From an uncultured Geobacter sp. (GTDB lineage Bacteria > Desulfobacterota > Desulfuromonadia > Geobacterales > Geobacteraceae): 26,952 nt of DNA. Below are positions 1-9,334 of this stretch, in pieces. Both the position numbers and the translations under genes were made by a program. Numbering within the stretch: position 1 is the first letter of the stretch; each line of letters begins with the position of its first letter. The notes under the pieces were generated by a model. That model ran no database searches and was not told the origin of the DNA. It was given only the letters and a program-made list of their open reading frames with translations. The stretch spans positions 1-26,952 of the forward strand of contig CALABV010000096.1 of assembly GCA_937886325.1 (NCBI GenBank), given 5' to 3'.

Positions 1-357
1 ATGCTTCAGTTCCTCGTTGTAACCCATCCACACGGGCCCCAATCCCAGCATGGATACCTGCCAGGTGTACCAGTATGTCAGACCGTAGAACGCCGTGATT
101 TCAGAGAACTCGCAATTGCGGTACGTATCCCAGCGTGAATCCGGCGCGCCATAGCCTGACGGAGTCATGAGGGTCGCGAACACCTGATTATCCCGCATGA
201 AGTCCACGAAATCGTAGTTCCACACTCTCCTGCGCCAATCCGCCCTCAGCTTCTTGAGCCCCTTCTGCTCGAAAAATTCGATTGTCTTCAGCATAATCTG
301 GCGTGATTTCTCGTCCGCGTATTTCCGTGCATGCTTTTTGGGGTTGAAAAGAATCAT
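1..357 (-). CDS. Acyl-CoA dehydrogenase, N-terminal part (cut by left edge)
   Basis: The minus-strand frame is open from an ATG at 357 to the window edge and gives 119 residues. A good ribosome site (GGAGG, six bases before the ATG) fixes the start. The N-terminus reads MILFNPKKHARKYADEKSRQ and later contains FATLMTPSGYGAPDSRWDTY and TYWYTWQVSMLGLGPVWMG. I recognise this as the N-terminal helical domain of an acyl-CoA dehydrogenase subgroup common in Geobacter-like anaerobes. Such enzymes are FAD proteins that oxidise acyl-CoA to enoyl-CoA and pass electrons to ETF. The flavin-binding and catalytic-base regions lie outside the window, so substrate length cannot be judged. It lies 210 bp downstream of the MetA-type gene on the same strand and may belong to the same acyl-CoA cluster, but the palindromic repeat between them could separate the transcripts. 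Confidence 0.8.
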   Translation of the reverse strand, partial: MILFNPKKHARKYADEKSRQIMLKTIEFFEQKGLKKLRADWRRRVWNYDFVDFMRDNQVFATLMTPSGYGAPDSRWDTYRNCEFSEITAFYGLTYWYTWQVSMLGLGPVWMGYNEELKH

Positions 358-439
358 GAATTCCTCCATTATTTTTTGATTGTTTTTATCGTCTGCTTCT
401 GTTGTCTTATTCTATTTTTCAATCAATACGGCATCGATA

Positions 440-499
440 TGTAGGGGCAACCCCATGTGGTTGCCCGCTTTTGGGCGGCCACATGGGGCCGCCCCTACA
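440..499. repeat. 60-bp palindromic intergenic repeat (REP/MITE-like)
   Basis: A near-perfect inverted repeat begins TGTAGGGGCAACCCCATGTG and ends with its complement, GCCCCTACA. The arms are about 28 bp (440-467 and 472-499), the centre is four bases, and there are only a few mismatches. It lies between the MetA-type gene and the acyl-CoA dehydrogenase gene. From memory, elements with TGTAGGGGC ends and a CCCATGTGG core occur scattered in many bacterial genomes. As RNA it would form a long GC-rich hairpin, so it could weaken read-through or protect the upstream mRNA 3' end. It has no run of T, so it is not a classic intrinsic terminator. Confidence 0.8.
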
Positions 500-567
500 A
501 AGAATCGTGACATCTTGAATGCAAATTAGAATTACTCCTGACATCTCACATTAACCATTTACAGCCC

Positions 568-1461
568 TCAGAATATATGCACCCATCGTACAAGGAACCC
601 ATCGGTGTCATATCCATTTTTTACCTGCACCGTTTTCTGATACTCGAACATCAGCTGGTCTGTTTTAGTGAGCATATGAAAGAGAGCCAGATCGACGCGA
701 TGATCATCAGCTCCGTCTTTCTGCTTCACACCGGCCACTTCGGTCTCTCCACACGCCAGATAACGCCACTTTACAGAGGCAAAGGTAGTCTTTGTTATGT
801 CATAGGACAGGCTGATCTGAGACAGAAAAGTCGGGTCCTTGCTTTGAGTGGCTTTCCCGCCTGTAGCAGACATCCAGTCATCGTTGTCCGTATAAAAGGC
901 CCCTTCTACGATCGCACTTAAATGGAAGCCGTAACCAAGCCCCTTTTCCAAACCGAATTGCGAAGTAAAAGTATAACGGTTCGAAGCAAGCGCGCTGCTT
1001 GAGACAAATTTGTCATGATTGAAGTTGCCGGTAGGAAAAGTGACCCACGGAGTAAACCCGACCCAGAAGGTTTTCTCCGGCTTATTGACAAACCAGAAGG
1101 TACAGCCGATTGTCAGGTCTCCCATGGATGTGGTTGACTGATCCAGTCCGAGCGCGCCTATCTTTGTATGCGCGGTGCCGTAGACGGGAATGACGAATTG
1201 AGGGTCGATGGTCATGCCCCACAGCGTCGTATAATGGACCATACGGACTAACGGCGCGTTTACTTCAAGCTTATTATCTCCCGGCACTTCATTTCCGTCG
1301 GAATAAAACCTGTGCGCATCCAGATGCTGGAAGTAAAGAATGCCGAGATTTGTTCCCGGTGGAAGGGGGATATAGTCTCTGGCATTCCCATCAATCGCCA
1401 TCGACATATCGGCCCTCAGGCAAAGAACCGCAAAAAGCAGAATGCATATAACTGTTTTCAT
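568..1461 (-). CDS. MetA-pathway (phenol degradation)-type outer-membrane protein
   Basis: A 297-residue exported protein. It begins with a signal peptide (MKTVICILLFAVLCLRADMSMA, here split: MKTVICILLF then AVLCLRADMSMA). The mature part alternates short hydrophobic and aromatic beta-strands ending in an aromatic C-terminal stretch (LVRWVHIF), as outer-membrane beta-barrels do. The pattern PLPPGTNLGILYFQ near residue 33 and the later strands match the Phenol_MetA_deg family (Pfam PF13557), whose members often sit beside aromatic or fatty acid catabolic genes and are thought to pass hydrophobic substrates across the outer membrane. The ribosome site GGAGA lies just before the ATG. The gene begins 53 bp after the CoA-transferase stop on the same strand, which suggests co-transcription and uptake of the substrate handled by that cluster. 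The family is fairly sure; the substrate is not known. Confidence 0.75.
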   Translation of the reverse strand: MKTVICILLFAVLCLRADMSMAIDGNARDYIPLPPGTNLGILYFQHLDAHRFYSDGNEVPGDNKLEVNAPLVRMVHYTTLWGMTIDPQFVIPVYGTAHTKIGALGLDQSTTSMGDLTIGCTFWFVNKPEKTFWVGFTPWVTFPTGNFNHDKFVSSSALASNRYTFTSQFGLEKGLGYGFHLSAIVEGAFYTDNDDWMSATGGKATQSKDPTFLSQISLSYDITKTTFASVKWRYLACGETEVAGVKQKDGADDHRVDLALFHMLTKTDQLMFEYQKTVQVKNGYDTDGFLVRWVHIF

Positions 1462-1514
1462 GTGTTCTCCTTTCCCGTGTCAGGTAGTGGTACGCATGTG
1501 ATGTGCTTCCTTGC

Positions 1515-2852
1515 TCAGACTCTGTTGCTCTTTCTCCAGATCTTCATGTCGTGCGCGGCCTTGATCAGTTCGTCGCGGAAATCAGGATGGGCGATGGAAA
1601 TGAGGGCTTCAGCACGTTCCCAGGTGTTCTTGCCTTTCAGGTTGACCTTGCCGTGTTCCGTCACGACCCACTGCGCACAGGTTCGGCTGGCGGTGACGAT
1701 GCTCCCCTGCTTGAGAGTGGGCACAATCCGGGATTTGACGTCCCCCGGCTTGCCATAGGTGGAAGAGAGGCAGATGAAGCTTTTTCCCCCTTTGGACAGA
1801 TAGGCGCCCATGACAAAGTCGAGCTGACCGCCGGTGCCGCTTATCTGCTTGGTTCCTGACGACTCGGACGAAATCTGGCCGAAAAGGTCAACTTCCATTG
1901 CGTTATTGATGGACATGAAGTTGTCGATCTGTGCGATCCTGTTGACATCGTTTACATAATCGGACGGACAGCTCATGATCTCCGGATTATCGTGGATGAA
2001 ATCGTAGAGTTTCCGGGTTCCCGCTCCGAAGGCGAAGACCTGCCGGAAGCGGTCTATGTTCTTGCGGCATCCGGTGATTTTGCCCTTCTCGGAAAGATCG
2101 ACGAAGGCGTCAACGTACATCTCCGTGTGGACGCCAAGGTCCTTCAGGTCTGATTCGGCTATCAACATACCTACGGCATTCGGCATCCCCCCTATGCCCA
2201 GCTGAAGGCACGCCCCATTCGGGATTTCCTGCACGATGAGTTCAGCCACCCTGTGATCCACGTCAGTGAGAACGGTCGGCTTGAGTTCCGCCAAGGGCGG
2301 GTTGCTTCCTTCCACGACGTAGTCCACCTTTGAAATATGAATGGCCTCCTCGAAACCGCCCAGGCAGCGGGGCATGTTCTCATTCACTTCCACGACGACT
2401 ACCTTGGCCCGCTCACAGACGGCCATCAGATGGGATGCCTGGGGCCCGAAATTGAAGAAGCCATGCTCATCCATGGGCGCCACCTGAAACATGGCTACAT
2501 CGACTCTTTCAATATCCTCGCGATACATCTTGGGGAGCTCCGAATAGCGCAAAGGTCCGTAATAGCCGAAACCGGAATCGACTATTTTCCTGTCGATGGC
2601 CGTACAATGCCATGAGTTCCAGGTAAAGATTTTTCCCGGGTCTTCAACGGAGCAGATCTCTGGCATCCACATCGCTATAGCTCCCCGCACCTTGACATCG
2701 CTCAGCTCCCCGGCGCGCGCCGCAAGGGCCGTATCGGTTGCGACAGGATGGCCGACACAGATTCCATAGTCCACCCAGTCGCCCGACTTTACCGCCCGTA
2801 CCGCTTCTTCCGCTGTTACCAGTTTTTTCTGATACATTTGATAAGGTGTCAT
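1515..2852 (-). CDS. Acetyl-CoA hydrolase/transferase family: butyryl-CoA:acetate-type CoA-transferase
   Basis: The 445-residue product moves CoA between an acyl-CoA and a free acid (typically acetate). Family I features are visible: residues QLGIGGMPNAVG (about 217-228), the catalytic glutamate in VHTEMYVDAF (Glu244) that forms the glutamyl-CoA thioester, and the loop SGTGGQLDFVMGAYLSKGGK followed by VNLKGKNTWERAEALISIAH. These motifs are those of butyryl-CoA:acetate CoA-transferases and the related 4-hydroxybutyrate CoA-transferases (Cat2). The ATG at 2852 is chosen because the product then begins MTPYQMYQKKLVTAEEAV, like known relatives; a GTG at 2879 would add nine residues. The gene lies 49 bp after the CoA-acylating aldehyde dehydrogenase, so the pair probably interconverts an aldehyde, its acyl-CoA and the free acid. 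Exact substrate is uncertain. Confidence 0.88.
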   Translation of the reverse strand: MTPYQMYQKKLVTAEEAVRAVKSGDWVDYGICVGHPVATDTALAARAGELSDVKVRGAIAMWMPEICSVEDPGKIFTWNSWHCTAIDRKIVDSGFGYYGPLRYSELPKMYREDIERVDVAMFQVAPMDEHGFFNFGPQASHLMAVCERAKVVVVEVNENMPRCLGGFEEAIHISKVDYVVEGSNPPLAELKPTVLTDVDHRVAELIVQEIPNGACLQLGIGGMPNAVGMLIAESDLKDLGVHTEMYVDAFVDLSEKGKITGCRKNIDRFRQVFAFGAGTRKLYDFIHDNPEIMSCPSDYVNDVNRIAQIDNFMSINNAMEVDLFGQISSESSGTKQISGTGGQLDFVMGAYLSKGGKSFICLSSTYGKPGDVKSRIVPTLKQGSIVTASRTCAQWVVTEHGKVNLKGKNTWERAEALISIAHPDFRDELIKAAHDMKIWRKSNRV

Positions 2853-2901
2853 GTTTTCTCTCTTTTCCGGTCCCTGCACTGTCGTGCTTCAGATACCATC
2901 G

Positions 2902-4245
2902 TTAGGCGTCTTCCTTGGTCCTTCTGGCAACTCTCTTGATATTCAGCAGGTTCTTGTAGGTAACGTTGTCAGTGGTTATGTTGCCCCCCCTGGCGCCGCA
3001 ACCAAGGGTCAGTGATGCCGTCAATCCGCTCGTGATGCCGCAAACGCCGTGCAATGCGGGCTGGTTCCATATGACCCTGCCCGCGGGGACTTTAAGCGCA
3101 TACTCTACGAGGATTTCCTCGTTTCCGGAGAACGCGACAGCCGTATGTCCCGCCCCGCCGAATTCCAGCAGGTCGACCGCCGCCTGGATAGCCATATCTT
3201 TATTGTCGGCCGTGTACCAGGAGAGAACCGGGGAAAGCTTCTCGTGGCTCATCCAGTCTTCCGGGCCAATGGCCTTGATCGGAACCAGAAGAAGCTTGAT
3301 CTCGTCAGAAACGGAAAAGCCGGCCAGCTGTGCGAGTTTCTGCGGGGATTGACCTACAATGGCAGCGGATGGCACTCCTTTTTCCTTGTCGAACATGACG
3401 GCTTCCAGTTTGCTTTTCTCTGCCTCATTGCAGTGGTGAACTCCCCGTTCTTTGAACAGCTGCAGCACTTTCTTCGCCGTATCCTCGTTATCGAAGATAA
3501 CCGTCTGTTCGGTGAGGCACAGGGTGCCGTAGTCGAAGGTCTTGGAGGCAAGTATGTTGTTTACGGCCATGCTGAGGTCGGCGGTCTTTTCGATGTACAC
3601 CGGGACATTGCCGGGACCGACGCCAAGCGCAGGGTGGCCGGAGCTGTAGGCTGCCTTGACCATGGCGCCGCCGCCCGTGGCGATGACCATGGCTACGCCG
3701 GGGTGTTTCATAAGCATGTTGGTGGCCTCAACGGAGGGTTTCCTGACCCATTGGATACAGTCTTCCGGAGCTCCGGCGGCAACGGCGGCGTCAAGCAGAA
3801 TCTGCGCGGATGCGACACAACACTGCTGGGCGCGCGGATGAAAAGCGAAGATTATGACATTGCGGCCCTTCAGGCTGATCATGGCGTTGCACAAGGTGGT
3901 CGAAGTCGGGTTGGTGGTCGGAGTAACGGCGGCAACCACGCCGAACGGCTCTGCGATATGAATGACACCGTTCGCCTCCCCTATGATGCCGACCGATTTT
4001 TCATCCTTCATCTGGTCATAGACGACCTGGGTCGCGACGTAGTTTTTCATGGCCTTGTCTTCCACCTTGCCAATCCCGGTTTCTTCAACAGCCAATTCAG
4101 CCAGGTTCACTCCGGCGGCTGAGCCTGCGTTGCACATTGCCTCCGTTATCTTATCCACCTGTTCCTGAGAGAAGGTCTTCATTACCTCAAGAGCCTTCTG
4201 TGCGCGAAGTACCATCTGATCAATCTCCTGCAGTACCTCTGACAT
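2902..4245 (-). CDS. CoA-acylating aldehyde dehydrogenase (AdhE-N/SucD/EutE-like)
   Basis: The 447-residue product oxidises an aldehyde with CoA and NAD(P)+ to the acyl-CoA, or works in reverse. Family evidence: IAEPFGVVAAVTPTTNPTST near residue 97, the nucleotide-site segment IATGGGAMVKAAYSSGHPAL near 188, GVGPGNVPVYIE near 208, and the catalytic cysteine in FDYGTLCLTEQ (Cys243). The length fits stand-alone acylating enzymes such as SucD rather than the bifunctional AdhE, as there is no alcohol dehydrogenase half. The start at 4245 is supported by AAGGGGG about seven bases upstream; the frame stays open to 4305 but that part looks non-coding. It is the first gene of a leftward run with the CoA-transferase and MetA-type protein. 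Acetaldehyde, butyraldehyde and succinate semialdehyde are all possible substrates, and the sequence does not decide. Confidence 0.88.
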   Translation of the reverse strand: MSEVLQEIDQMVLRAQKALEVMKTFSQEQVDKITEAMCNAGSAAGVNLAELAVEETGIGKVEDKAMKNYVATQVVYDQMKDEKSVGIIGEANGVIHIAEPFGVVAAVTPTTNPTSTTLCNAMISLKGRNVIIFAFHPRAQQCCVASAQILLDAAVAAGAPEDCIQWVRKPSVEATNMLMKHPGVAMVIATGGGAMVKAAYSSGHPALGVGPGNVPVYIEKTADLSMAVNNILASKTFDYGTLCLTEQTVIFDNEDTAKKVLQLFKERGVHHCNEAEKSKLEAVMFDKEKGVPSAAIVGQSPQKLAQLAGFSVSDEIKLLLVPIKAIGPEDWMSHEKLSPVLSWYTADNKDMAIQAAVDLLEFGGAGHTAVAFSGNEEILVEYALKVPAGRVIWNQPALHGVCGITSGLTASLTLGCGARGGNITTDNVTYKNLLNIKRVARRTKEDA

Positions 4246-4476
4246 GTAGTACCCCCTTACAATAGATTGGTGTTGCGTTACATTTGAATCAAAGGTATGA
4301 CTCAATAATTTTTGTACTTAAATATTTCATTTTAAGAATGTTTATTGTCATTCCAGTCTTTTATTTATGTAATTGATGTCTTACAAGCTAAGCAAGTCGC
4401 CTGTAAACTAATATCAGCATATGTCTCACTAATTATATTAAGCATGAAAAAGTTTCATTACTGTGATACGCATACT

Positions 4477-4502
4477 AAAAAAGCAGGGCGGAAAGACCGC
4501 CC
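4477..4502 (-). terminator. Intrinsic terminator for leftward transcription
   Basis: On the minus strand a GGGCGG / CCGCCC stem (plus-strand arms 4486-4491 and 4497-4502, five-base loop) is followed by TGC and six T. It could end transcripts from the DUF523-DUF1722 gene, whose stop is about 290 bp upstream, or attenuate a transcript approaching the aldehyde dehydrogenase operon. Read on the plus strand, the same hairpin lies about 20 bases before the small ORF at 4523. Confidence 0.6.
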
Positions 4503-4522
4503 CAATCACATGGAGGCTAACG

Positions 4523-4645
4523 ATGCCTGTTTTCATGATTTGTAAGGCATCTTTTGTGCCAATCAGCGACAGCATGCTGTTTGTCAACAAATTAAGCACG
4601 TTACAAACAATGCGTTGTGATTTTGGCTATCAGGAAAACCTGTAA
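4523..4645 (+). CDS. Possible small ORF of 40 residues
   Basis: An ATG at 4523 is preceded by TGGAGG with six bases between, a near-ideal ribosome site in an otherwise gene-free region. The product begins MPVFMICKASFVPISDSMLF and ends FGYQENL. I do not recognise it; it has two cysteines, no clear signal peptide and only a short hydrophobic start. A stable GGGCGG/CCGCCC hairpin ends 20 bases upstream and could influence translation, and a second hairpin (GATGCCT/AGGCATC, 4522-4551) covers the start codon itself. This could be a real small protein, a leader peptide, or chance. No gene follows on the plus strand for more than 1.2 kb, which argues against a leader role. Confidence 0.3.
   Translation: MPVFMICKASFVPISDSMLFVNKLSTLQTMRCDFGYQENL
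4546..4562 (-). promoter_or_regulatory. Possible sigma-54 promoter facing the aldehyde dehydrogenase operon
   Basis: On the minus strand TTGGCAC is followed, at the invariant GG-N10-GC spacing, by a GC in ATGCC. The -24 half is a full match to the sigma-54 consensus; the -12 half is weaker (ATGC rather than TTGC). It points at the acyl-CoA gene cluster, but a terminator lies about 45 bp downstream, so a transcript would need read-through. Chance occurrence is possible. Confidence 0.25.
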
Positions 4646-4789
4646 AGAAGTTTACCGTGAAGGATGCTTCGGACAGCTGAAGGCTTTAGTGGAGCGGGAT
4701 TGGAAGGGATGCAGCAATTCCTTCTTGTGAAAAAAGGCGCAGGAGGAAAATGGACCAAGATATCGTTCAGTTCAAAAAGAGTTCTTGCG

Positions 4790-5737
4790 TCAGACGTGAT
4801 TTCTCAGCATGAGCTCCATGGGATGGGGATTGAGGTAGGACTGAGATTTCAGGTAGCCCTGATCATATTTGTTCACATAATGCTTCAGGAGTGTGACGGG
4901 CACAATGAGGGGAATGAGTTGTTCATGGTACTGACGGATAATCTCCAGCAATTCCTCTTTTTCTCCGGGTGTCAGGTATTTCTTGAAGTAGCCCATGATG
5001 TGGGAGAGCACGTTGGTGTTCTTCTTCACCGTGGCATGCAGGGAAAGAGCCCGCATCAGAAGCTCCCGGTAACTTTCCAGGAGCTGAACCCGGCTCAGCC
5101 TTTTTCCCTCGGCCACCAATTTCCCCATCTCGCGGTAAATCTCCGGAGAATGGGCCATTATCTGCAATTTTCGGCCGGTGTGATAGGCGACCAGGTCACC
5201 CATGCCGCACGGCCCGAGAAGGAAATCCTTCCAGCTTCGAAAGGCGAAAACCCGTTCGATGAAGTTCTCCCTGAGGTTCATGTCATAAAGCCGCCCCTCT
5301 TCCTCCACCGGCAGCAGGGGAAAATGCTTCACCAGCGCATCGGCGAAGAGTCCCCGACCGTTCCTGGCCGGCGCCCCGCCGCCATAGACCTTGACCCGGA
5401 AAAGACCTGAGCTGGGCGAGTCCTTTTTGAAGATGAACCCGCACAGATCCTCCCGCTCCAGTTCGACGACCTTTTTCCGGCAGAAGTCGAGCATCCGCTC
5501 CGTAAGGTCGATGCCGGTCCTGTTCGTCACCAGGCGCGGCGCCGACGGGTCACCTTCCAGGCGCATGGCCTCGCGGGGTATGGATAGCCCACACCCGACC
5601 TCGGGGCAGACCGGCACGAACCGGAAAAACCGCCCCAGGGTGTCGGTGATGTAGCGGTCATGCTTATGACCTCCGTCGTAGCGGACCTTTTCGCCGAGAA
5701 GGCAGGAGCTGACGCCTATTGCGATATCATTCCCCAT
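4790..5737 (-). CDS. DUF523-DUF1722 fusion protein (TudS/YbgA-like)
   Basis: A 315-residue soluble protein. Residues 1-155 are a DUF523 domain: GVSSCLLGEKVRYDGGHK (Cys12), CPEVGCGLSIPREAMRL (Cys44 and Cys49), LCGFIFKKDSPSSG (Cys99). DUF523 proteins include the thiouracil desulfidase TudS, which uses conserved cysteines to bind an iron-sulfur cluster; which of these four are ligands here I cannot say. Residues about 185-305 are a DUF1722 domain as in E. coli YbgA (MAHSPEIYREMGKLVAEG, then HIMGYFKKYLTPGEKEELLE). The two-domain order is a known architecture. The start at 5737 has AAGGAGA a few bases upstream. It is divergent from the small HhH gene. Removal of sulfur from modified or damaged bases is the likely theme for the first domain; the role of DUF1722 is unknown. 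Confidence 0.88.
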   Translation of the reverse strand: MGNDIAIGVSSCLLGEKVRYDGGHKHDRYITDTLGRFFRFVPVCPEVGCGLSIPREAMRLEGDPSAPRLVTNRTGIDLTERMLDFCRKKVVELEREDLCGFIFKKDSPSSGLFRVKVYGGGAPARNGRGLFADALVKHFPLLPVEEEGRLYDMNLRENFIERVFAFRSWKDFLLGPCGMGDLVAYHTGRKLQIMAHSPEIYREMGKLVAEGKRLSRVQLLESYRELLMRALSLHATVKKNTNVLSHIMGYFKKYLTPGEKEELLEIIRQYHEQLIPLIVPVTLLKHYVNKYDQGYLKSQSYLNPHPMELMLRNHV

Positions 5738-5830
5738 GGGATTCTCCTTGAACTGGAAATAGAACGGGAGTTCATTTCACGAAAAAGACTACCACAGAAC
5801 GGAACAGTGGCAAAATCAACAAGAAATATA

Positions 5831-5860
5831 TTGACATAATATTTGTTTATTATTATTTAT
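5831..5860 (+). promoter_or_regulatory. Likely promoter of the small HhH gene
   Basis: A perfect TTGACA at 5831-5836 lies in AT-rich DNA about 50 bases before the ATG. The -10 box is less clear: TATTTA at 5854 gives a 17-bp spacer, and TATTAT at 5851 matches better but gives only 14. A strong ribosome site (AAGGAGG) follows before the start at 5887. Confidence 0.45.
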
Positions 5861-5886
5861 TTATAAAAAATTCCAAGGAGGTCAAC

Positions 5887-6237
5887 ATGAAGCGAGGAGC
5901 ATTTCACCTTTTTCTGGTAACGGTGGCACTACTGGCCGCGGTAGCGGTCTCGTTCGCGGCGTCGGACACGGGCACGGCAACCGCGCAACCGGCAAAAACA
6001 ACTACGAAGAAGCAGAAGTCCAAAAAATCCTCATCCACGGAGGATTTGATGGACATCAACACCGCAACGGCCGAACAACTGAAATCCCTTCCCGGCCTCA
6101 GCGACGACGATGTGAAAAAAATCATCGCCGGCCGTCTCTACACCCGCAAGAACGAACTGAAACAGAAAAACATCATCACCGCCGCGCAGTATGACGGCAT
6201 CAAAAAGAAGATCGTTGCCAAAAAGGCAGCCAAGTAA
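5887..6237 (+). CDS. Small exported helix-hairpin-helix protein (ComEA-like domain)
   Basis: A 116-residue protein with a clear signal peptide (residues 1-25, ending SFAAS), a Lys/Thr/Ser-rich linker (26-55) and a single ComEA-type helix-hairpin-helix domain (56-112: MDINTATAEQLKSLPGLSDD and following). ComEA proteins bind double-stranded DNA outside the inner membrane during DNA uptake; this one lacks the ComEA anchor architecture but shares the DNA-binding unit, and its basic character fits DNA binding. The start is fixed by AAGGAGG five to six bases upstream. It is a single-gene unit: promoter upstream, strong terminator just after the stop. A periplasmic DNA-binding role is inference; similar small proteins are widespread in Geobacter-like genomes without a defined function. 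Confidence 0.8.
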   Translation: MKRGAFHLFLVTVALLAAVAVSFAASDTGTATAQPAKTTTKKQKSKKSSSTEDLMDINTATAEQLKSLPGLSDDDVKKIIAGRLYTRKNELKQKNIITAAQYDGIKKKIVAKKAAK

Positions 6238-6282
6238 AAAAAGGCCGCCAACGTCCCCCTTCCGGACGTGGGCGGCCTTTTT
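6235..6282. terminator. Bidirectional intrinsic terminator between the HhH gene and clpB
   Basis: Arms 6243-6256 and 6264-6277 pair over 13 of 14 positions (GGCCGCC and ACGTCC halves with one mismatch) around a seven-base loop. A run of A precedes the hairpin and five T follow, so it can terminate both the rightward HhH gene (stop 6237) and leftward clpB (stop 6308). Confidence 0.92.
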
Positions 6283-6307
6283 GTCGCACAGCAGATACCC
6301 CCCAAAC

Positions 6308-8902
<2,595 letters not shown>

Positions 8903-8936
8903 GGTTTGCGCTCCCTTCGTATACTCACGTACGAAA

Positions 8937-8965
8937 AGAATAGGCATCGCCAGGCGTTGCGTCAA
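8937..8965 (-). promoter_or_regulatory. clpB promoter (sigma-70 or sigma-32 type)
   Basis: On the minus strand TTGACG (8960-8965) and TATTCT (8937-8942) are 17 bp apart, a fair sigma-70 pair. The same DNA reads CTTGAC then CCTATTCT with a 16-bp spacer, close to the sigma-32 heat-shock consensus (CTTGAA / CCCCATNT). The start would lie about 28 bases before the ATG. Heat-shock control is expected for clpB, but the sequence alone does not decide. Confidence 0.5.
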
Positions 8966-9212
8966 GGTGAAGGACGGGAATTTCAAAGCTGTTGTACAGG
9001 GGGATACGCGGCGAGACGTCAAGACGACATGTGCTTCACGAATTCAATCACGGGACAATGCAAACTGGATTAGACCTCTTTACGAGCACCTATATTATTA
9101 TGATAAAAATAATAAATTATTTTTTTGCTAAACAGCTATAAAAGTACAGGTTATTATTTATACTTTCTTTGTTGATTGAAACGAGACACAAGAATAATGT
9201 ATTTACATAATT

Positions 9213-9242
9213 TTGATTTAATATTATTTTCTGTCAGATAAC
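9213..9242 (+). promoter_or_regulatory. Weak promoter candidate for the hybrid kinase gene
   Basis: TTGATT (9213-9218) and GATAAC (9237-9242) are 18 bp apart in AT-rich DNA, about 90 bases before the kinase start. Each box matches four or five of six consensus bases; other pairs in this AT-rich stretch are almost as good. Confidence 0.3.
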
Positions 9243-9334
9243 TTCACCGTGCGGTCTGAAATTAAACCTCACAAGTACCCACTGTAACAGGAACACAGGA
9301 CCTCTTTCCCACGTATCATTGGATACAATACAAT

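Larger units (their letters stand above)
4246..4789. other. 544-bp intergenic region, AT-rich, with structured elements
   Basis: No large gene is supported here. The left part (4246-4440) is AT-rich upstream DNA of the aldehyde dehydrogenase gene and contains an exact short palindrome TTTGAATCAAA at 4283-4293, a possible operator, but no confident promoter. At 4477-4502 there is a terminator for leftward transcription. At 4523-4645 a 40-codon rightward ORF has a good ribosome site. At 4546-4562 a sequence like a sigma-54 promoter faces left. A perfect 12-bp palindrome ACAGCATGCTGT lies at 4569-4580. From 4650 to 4789 I see nothing clear. Confidence 0.6.
8903..9334. other. 432-bp divergent intergenic region between clpB and the hybrid kinase gene
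   Basis: The clpB side (8903-9060) holds the clpB promoter and a short hairpin TTCGTA/TACGAA (8916-8935) at the expected transcript start. The rest is strongly AT-rich and contains a nearly continuous palindrome (AAAAATAAT/ATTATTTTT, 9105-9124). A weak promoter candidate for the kinase lies at 9213-9242. I see no CIRCE element, no gene and no other structured RNA. Confidence 0.6.

Noticed and set aside
3049..4122. A 357-codon plus-strand frame opposite the CoA-acylating aldehyde dehydrogenase
   Set aside because: It is antisense to a complete enzyme with all motifs and shows no known domain or start signal.
4477..4560. A c-di-GMP (GEMM-I), guanidine or fluoride riboswitch
   Set aside because: The hairpin, GAAAG loop and GGCTAA-like bases looked suggestive, but the conserved GEMM core and the ACGR loops of guanidine-II are absent, and no fitting gene follows on the plus strand.
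8903..9022. A 40-residue N-terminal extension of ClpB
   Set aside because: It covers the promoter and lacks family similarity; the ATG at 8902 has a ribosome site and the standard N-terminus.
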